Below, in pieces: positions 62,171-64,000 of a stretch of DNA of 64,000 nucleotides (position 1 is the stretch's first letter; every line of letters starts with the position of its first letter). The stretch spans positions 1 to 64,000 of the forward strand of contig JAHBTA010000005.1 of NCBI GenBank assembly GCA_019638805.1, written 5' to 3'. The translations under genes were made by a program, and so were the position numbers. This stretch comes from Microbacteriaceae bacterium. GTDB taxonomy: Bacteria > Actinomycetota > Actinomycetes > Actinomycetales > Microbacteriaceae. Under the pieces are notes generated by a model, which was given only the letters and a program-made list of their open reading frames with translations, had not been told where the DNA came from and made no database searches.

Positions 62171-62280
62171 TCGCCGCGAGATCCCGGCGCGACACGCCCG
62201 GATGTGATTGCCGGTGCCCGGTGGGGTGGGTACCGTGAGAACACACAAGCGTGCCGAAGCCCACCAGTCCGGCGTCAGCC

Positions 62281-62313
62281 TTCAACCTCAGGTTTAGGTT
62301 TCAACCTCAGGGT
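62281..62313. promoter_or_regulatory. Repeated AACCTCAGG sites upstream of the second MerR gene
   Basis: AACCTCAGGTT (62284-62294) is a perfect 11-bp palindrome. A second copy, AACCTCAGGGT (62303-62313), follows with a 19-base period, so TTCAACCTCAGG repeats directly (62281 and 62300). It lies in the 195-base gap before the MerR gene; the rest of the gap has no gene. Candidate MerR operator. Confidence 0.6.
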
Positions 62314-62365
62314 CGGGGTCTCACCGCGGGGCCGGTAACCGGCAGCGTGCGATAGGGGAGAGGCC

Positions 62366-62929
62366 ATGAGCGAACAGCCGGTCGAGCGCCGGGTCAACGA
62401 GGAGTCTCGTTACGACCTCGGACTTCTCTTCACCGACGGCATGCCCGATCTGGACGACCGCTCCGGCTACCGCGGGACGGTCGCCGCCCGGGCCGCGGGC
62501 ATCAGCTACCGCCAGCTGGACTACTGGGCCCGCACCCAGCTCGTCGAGCCGACCGTGCGCGGCGCGGCCGGCTCGGGCTCGCAGCGGCTCTACGGCTTCC
62601 GCGACATCCTCGTGCTCAAGCTCGTCAAGCGCCTGCTCGACACCGGGATCTCCCTCCAGCAGATCCGGGTGGCGGTCGAGCAGCTGCGCGAGTCGGGCAT
62701 CTACGATCTGGCCCAGACCACGCTCATGTCGGACGGCGCGAGCGTGTACCTGTGCACCTCCGACGAGCAGGTCATCGACCTGGTCAGCCGCGGGCAGGGC
62801 GTCTTCGGCATCGCGGTCGGCAAGGTACTGCGCGAGGTCGAGTCCTCGCTCGTCGAACTCGACGCGACCTCCGCCGAGGACCCGAGCGACGAACTCGCCG
62901 CGCGCCGGGCGGCGCGGGCCGCCAGCTAG
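62366..62929 (+). CDS. MerR-family regulator, second of the garA locus
   Basis: A 187-residue protein with a MerR helix-turn-helix (about 37-110: GYRGTVAARAAGISYRQLDYWARTQLV, then RLYGFRDILVLKLVKRLLDTGISLQQIRVAVEQL, given in parts). It matches the second MerR of the actinobacterial garA-ftsR-DUF151-merR cluster (Rv1830 type). The DUF151 nuclease gene that often separates the two is absent here. GGGGAGAGG ribosome site. Confidence 0.9.
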   Translation: MSEQPVERRVNEESRYDLGLLFTDGMPDLDDRSGYRGTVAARAAGISYRQLDYWARTQLVEPTVRGAAGSGSQRLYGFRDILVLKLVKRLLDTGISLQQIRVAVEQLRESGIYDLAQTTLMSDGASVYLCTSDEQVIDLVSRGQGVFGIAVGKVLREVESSLVELDATSAEDPSDELAARRAARAAS

Positions 62930-62938
62930 TCCCGTGCT

Positions 62939-63784
62939 CTAGGAGCCGAACGGCGGAGCCGTCGGAACGTCGGCGGTCAGGACCGCCTCCGGGTCCTCCG
63001 CGAGCTTGGCGGTGCGCAGCACGCGGTCCAGGAGCTGATCGAAGTTGCGCGCCATCTCCTGCGCGCTCTCGCCCGGCCACACGTGCAGGGGCTTGGCCGC
63101 GCCCTGCGCCTGCTGCAGCGAGGTGCGCTCCGGGAGCTGGGGGGAGAGGACGAGCGGGCCGAACATGTCGCGCAATTCCTTGATGCGGAATTGGTGCTCG
63201 AGGGATTGCACCCGGGCGCGATTGACGATGATGCCCAGGGGCTGCAGGCGCGGGGAGAGCCCGCGGCGGATCTCCTCGATCGCCCGCAGGGCGCGGTCGG
63301 CGGCGGCCACCGAGAACAGCCCCGGCTCGGTCACGACCGTGACCCGGTCGGATGCCGCCCAGGCCGTGCGGGTCAGCGCGTTGAGCGAGGGGGCGCAGTC
63401 GATGAGCACGAGCTCGTAGTCGCGCTCGACGTGCGCCAGGGCCTCCTCGAGCTTCCAGATGTCCCGGATGCTGGGGTGCGGCCCGTCGAAATTGATGGCC
63501 GAGGGCGACCCGATGAGCACGTCGATCTTGCCGCGGTGCCCTTTGGTCCAGCCCGACGGGGCGATCGCCGCACGGACGATCTTCTCCTTGGGGGAGGCGA
63601 GCACGTCGGCGACGTTGAGGTGGCCGGCGACCGCGATGTCCATGCCGGTGGAGACATCCGATTGGGGGTCCAGGTCCACCACGAGGGTCGAGATGCCCTT
63701 GGCGAATGCGGCGGATGCCAGTCCGAGCGTGACCGTGGTCTTCCCCACGCCTCCCTTGAGGGAGCTCACGCTGAGCACATGCAC
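62939..63784 (-). CDS. ParA/MinD-family ATPase
   Basis: A 281-residue protein. It opens with the deviant Walker [11 protein letters not shown] (Lys10 and Lys15), then [13 protein letters not shown] and [16 protein letters not shown]. ParA-type ATPases position chromosomes, plasmids or other cargo; no ParB is adjacent, so this orphan may place another complex. GTG at 63784. A GTAGG-N3-CCTAC repeat (63787-63799) lies directly upstream. Divergent from pyc, an arrangement common in Micrococcales. Confidence 0.9.
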   Translation of the reverse strand: MHVLSVSSLKGGVGKTTVTLGLASAAFAKGISTLVVDLDPQSDVSTGMDIAVAGHLNVADVLASPKEKIVRAAIAPSGWTKGHRGKIDVLIGSPSAINFDGPHPSIRDIWKLEEALAHVERDYELVLIDCAPSLNALTRTAWAASDRVTVVTEPGLFSVAAADRALRAIEEIRRGLSPRLQPLGIIVNRARVQSLEHQFRIKELRDMFGPLVLSPQLPERTSLQQAQGAAKPLHVWPGESAQEMARNFDQLLDRVLRTAKLAEDPEAVLTADVPTAPPFGS

Positions 63785-63852
63785 GAGTAGGGAGCCTACC
63801 GTCAGTAGTCTGGGAGAACCCAACCCATGCCACCCCGTTCGGAAGGACCGCT

Positions 63853-64000
63853 GTGTTCCGCAAGATCCTGGTGGCGAACCGTGGCGAGATCGCGATCCGG
63901 GCCATGCGCGCCGCATACGAGCTGGGCGCGCAGACCGTCGCCGTGTACCCGTACGAGGACCGCAACTCGCTGCACCGGCTCAAGGCCGACGAGGCGTACC
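63853..64000 (+). CDS. pyc: Pyruvate carboxylase, N-terminal start (cut by window edge)
   Basis: The first 49 codons begin [20 protein letters not shown], then [18 protein letters not shown]. This is the biotin carboxylase domain start; the [16 protein letters not shown] stretch is typical of pyruvate carboxylase rather than acetyl-CoA carboxylase. The enzyme makes oxaloacetate from pyruvate and bicarbonate. GTG start with GGAAGGA upstream. Confidence 0.9.
   Translation, partial: MFRKILVANRGEIAIRAMRAAYELGAQTVAVYPYEDRNSLHRLKADEAY

Noticed and set aside
62939..63784. Plasmid partition locus
   Set aside because: ParA-like gene has no ParB or parS-like repeat; its place between merR and pyc is the ordinary chromosomal one in Micrococcales.

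Overview
The window is chromosomal DNA from a high-GC Gram-positive actinobacterium, most likely a member of the Microbacteriaceae (order Micrococcales). This placement is inferred from several features: strong GC-ending codon use with many GTG starts, a DUF222/13E12-type HNH protein, the garA-ftsR-merR run followed by parA and pyc, and F420-linked enzymes. No rRNA, tRNA or CRISPR array was seen.

Left edge (1-4800): the 3' end of an IS3-type transposase, a small membrane protein, a hemerythrin, a NERD-domain protein, and two toxin-antitoxin pairs arranged head to head (AbiEi/AbiEii and a TacA/TacT-like pair). This part looks less GC-rich than the rest and resembles a small defence or mobile island.

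Anaerobic nitrogen-oxide island (about 4800-30400): a TetR regulator faces a four-gene run. That run is an HXXEE membrane protein, an NnrS-like membrane protein, a membrane-anchored cupredoxin-NirK fusion and a cytochrome P450. Convergent to it is narGHJI, divergent from narK. Molybdenum-cofactor genes (moeA, mobA, a DUF6457 protein) and a TehA/SLAC1 channel follow. Two regulators with a C-terminal cysteine cluster lie nearby. A long co-directional run then carries nrdD, nrdG, a DUF2249 protein, sufS, sufU, a VKOR protein and moaA. Together these support nitrate respiration to nitrite, nitrite reduction to NO, oxygen-independent deoxynucleotide synthesis, and the Fe-S and molybdenum cofactors they need. 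No classical NO reductase is present; the P450 translationally coupled to nirK is the most interesting candidate for NO handling.

Glycan locus (31481-41192): a GntR/UTRA repressor, ABC sugar importer, SIS-domain isomerase-like protein, cytoplasmic GH-A enzyme and secreted GH-A enzyme form one minus-strand operon. It is divergent from a ROK sugar kinase across a 26-bp near-perfect palindrome. The substrate is unknown.

Right part (41200-64000): mainly housekeeping and stress genes. They include a decayed squalene-cyclase-like gene, rlmN, an RHH-regulated DrrAB-type efflux operon with a phased operator array, and a bidirectional SOS-type promoter between a 5'-3' exonuclease and an HNH protein. 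Also present are an unrecognised protein with a polymerase-beta-like nucleotidyltransferase signature, a DEDD exonuclease, a siderophore-interacting protein, two SPFH proteins, Mug, F420 enzymes, a GH15 enzyme and glutathione peroxidase. The window ends with the conserved garA-ftsR-merR/parA/pyc neighbourhood.
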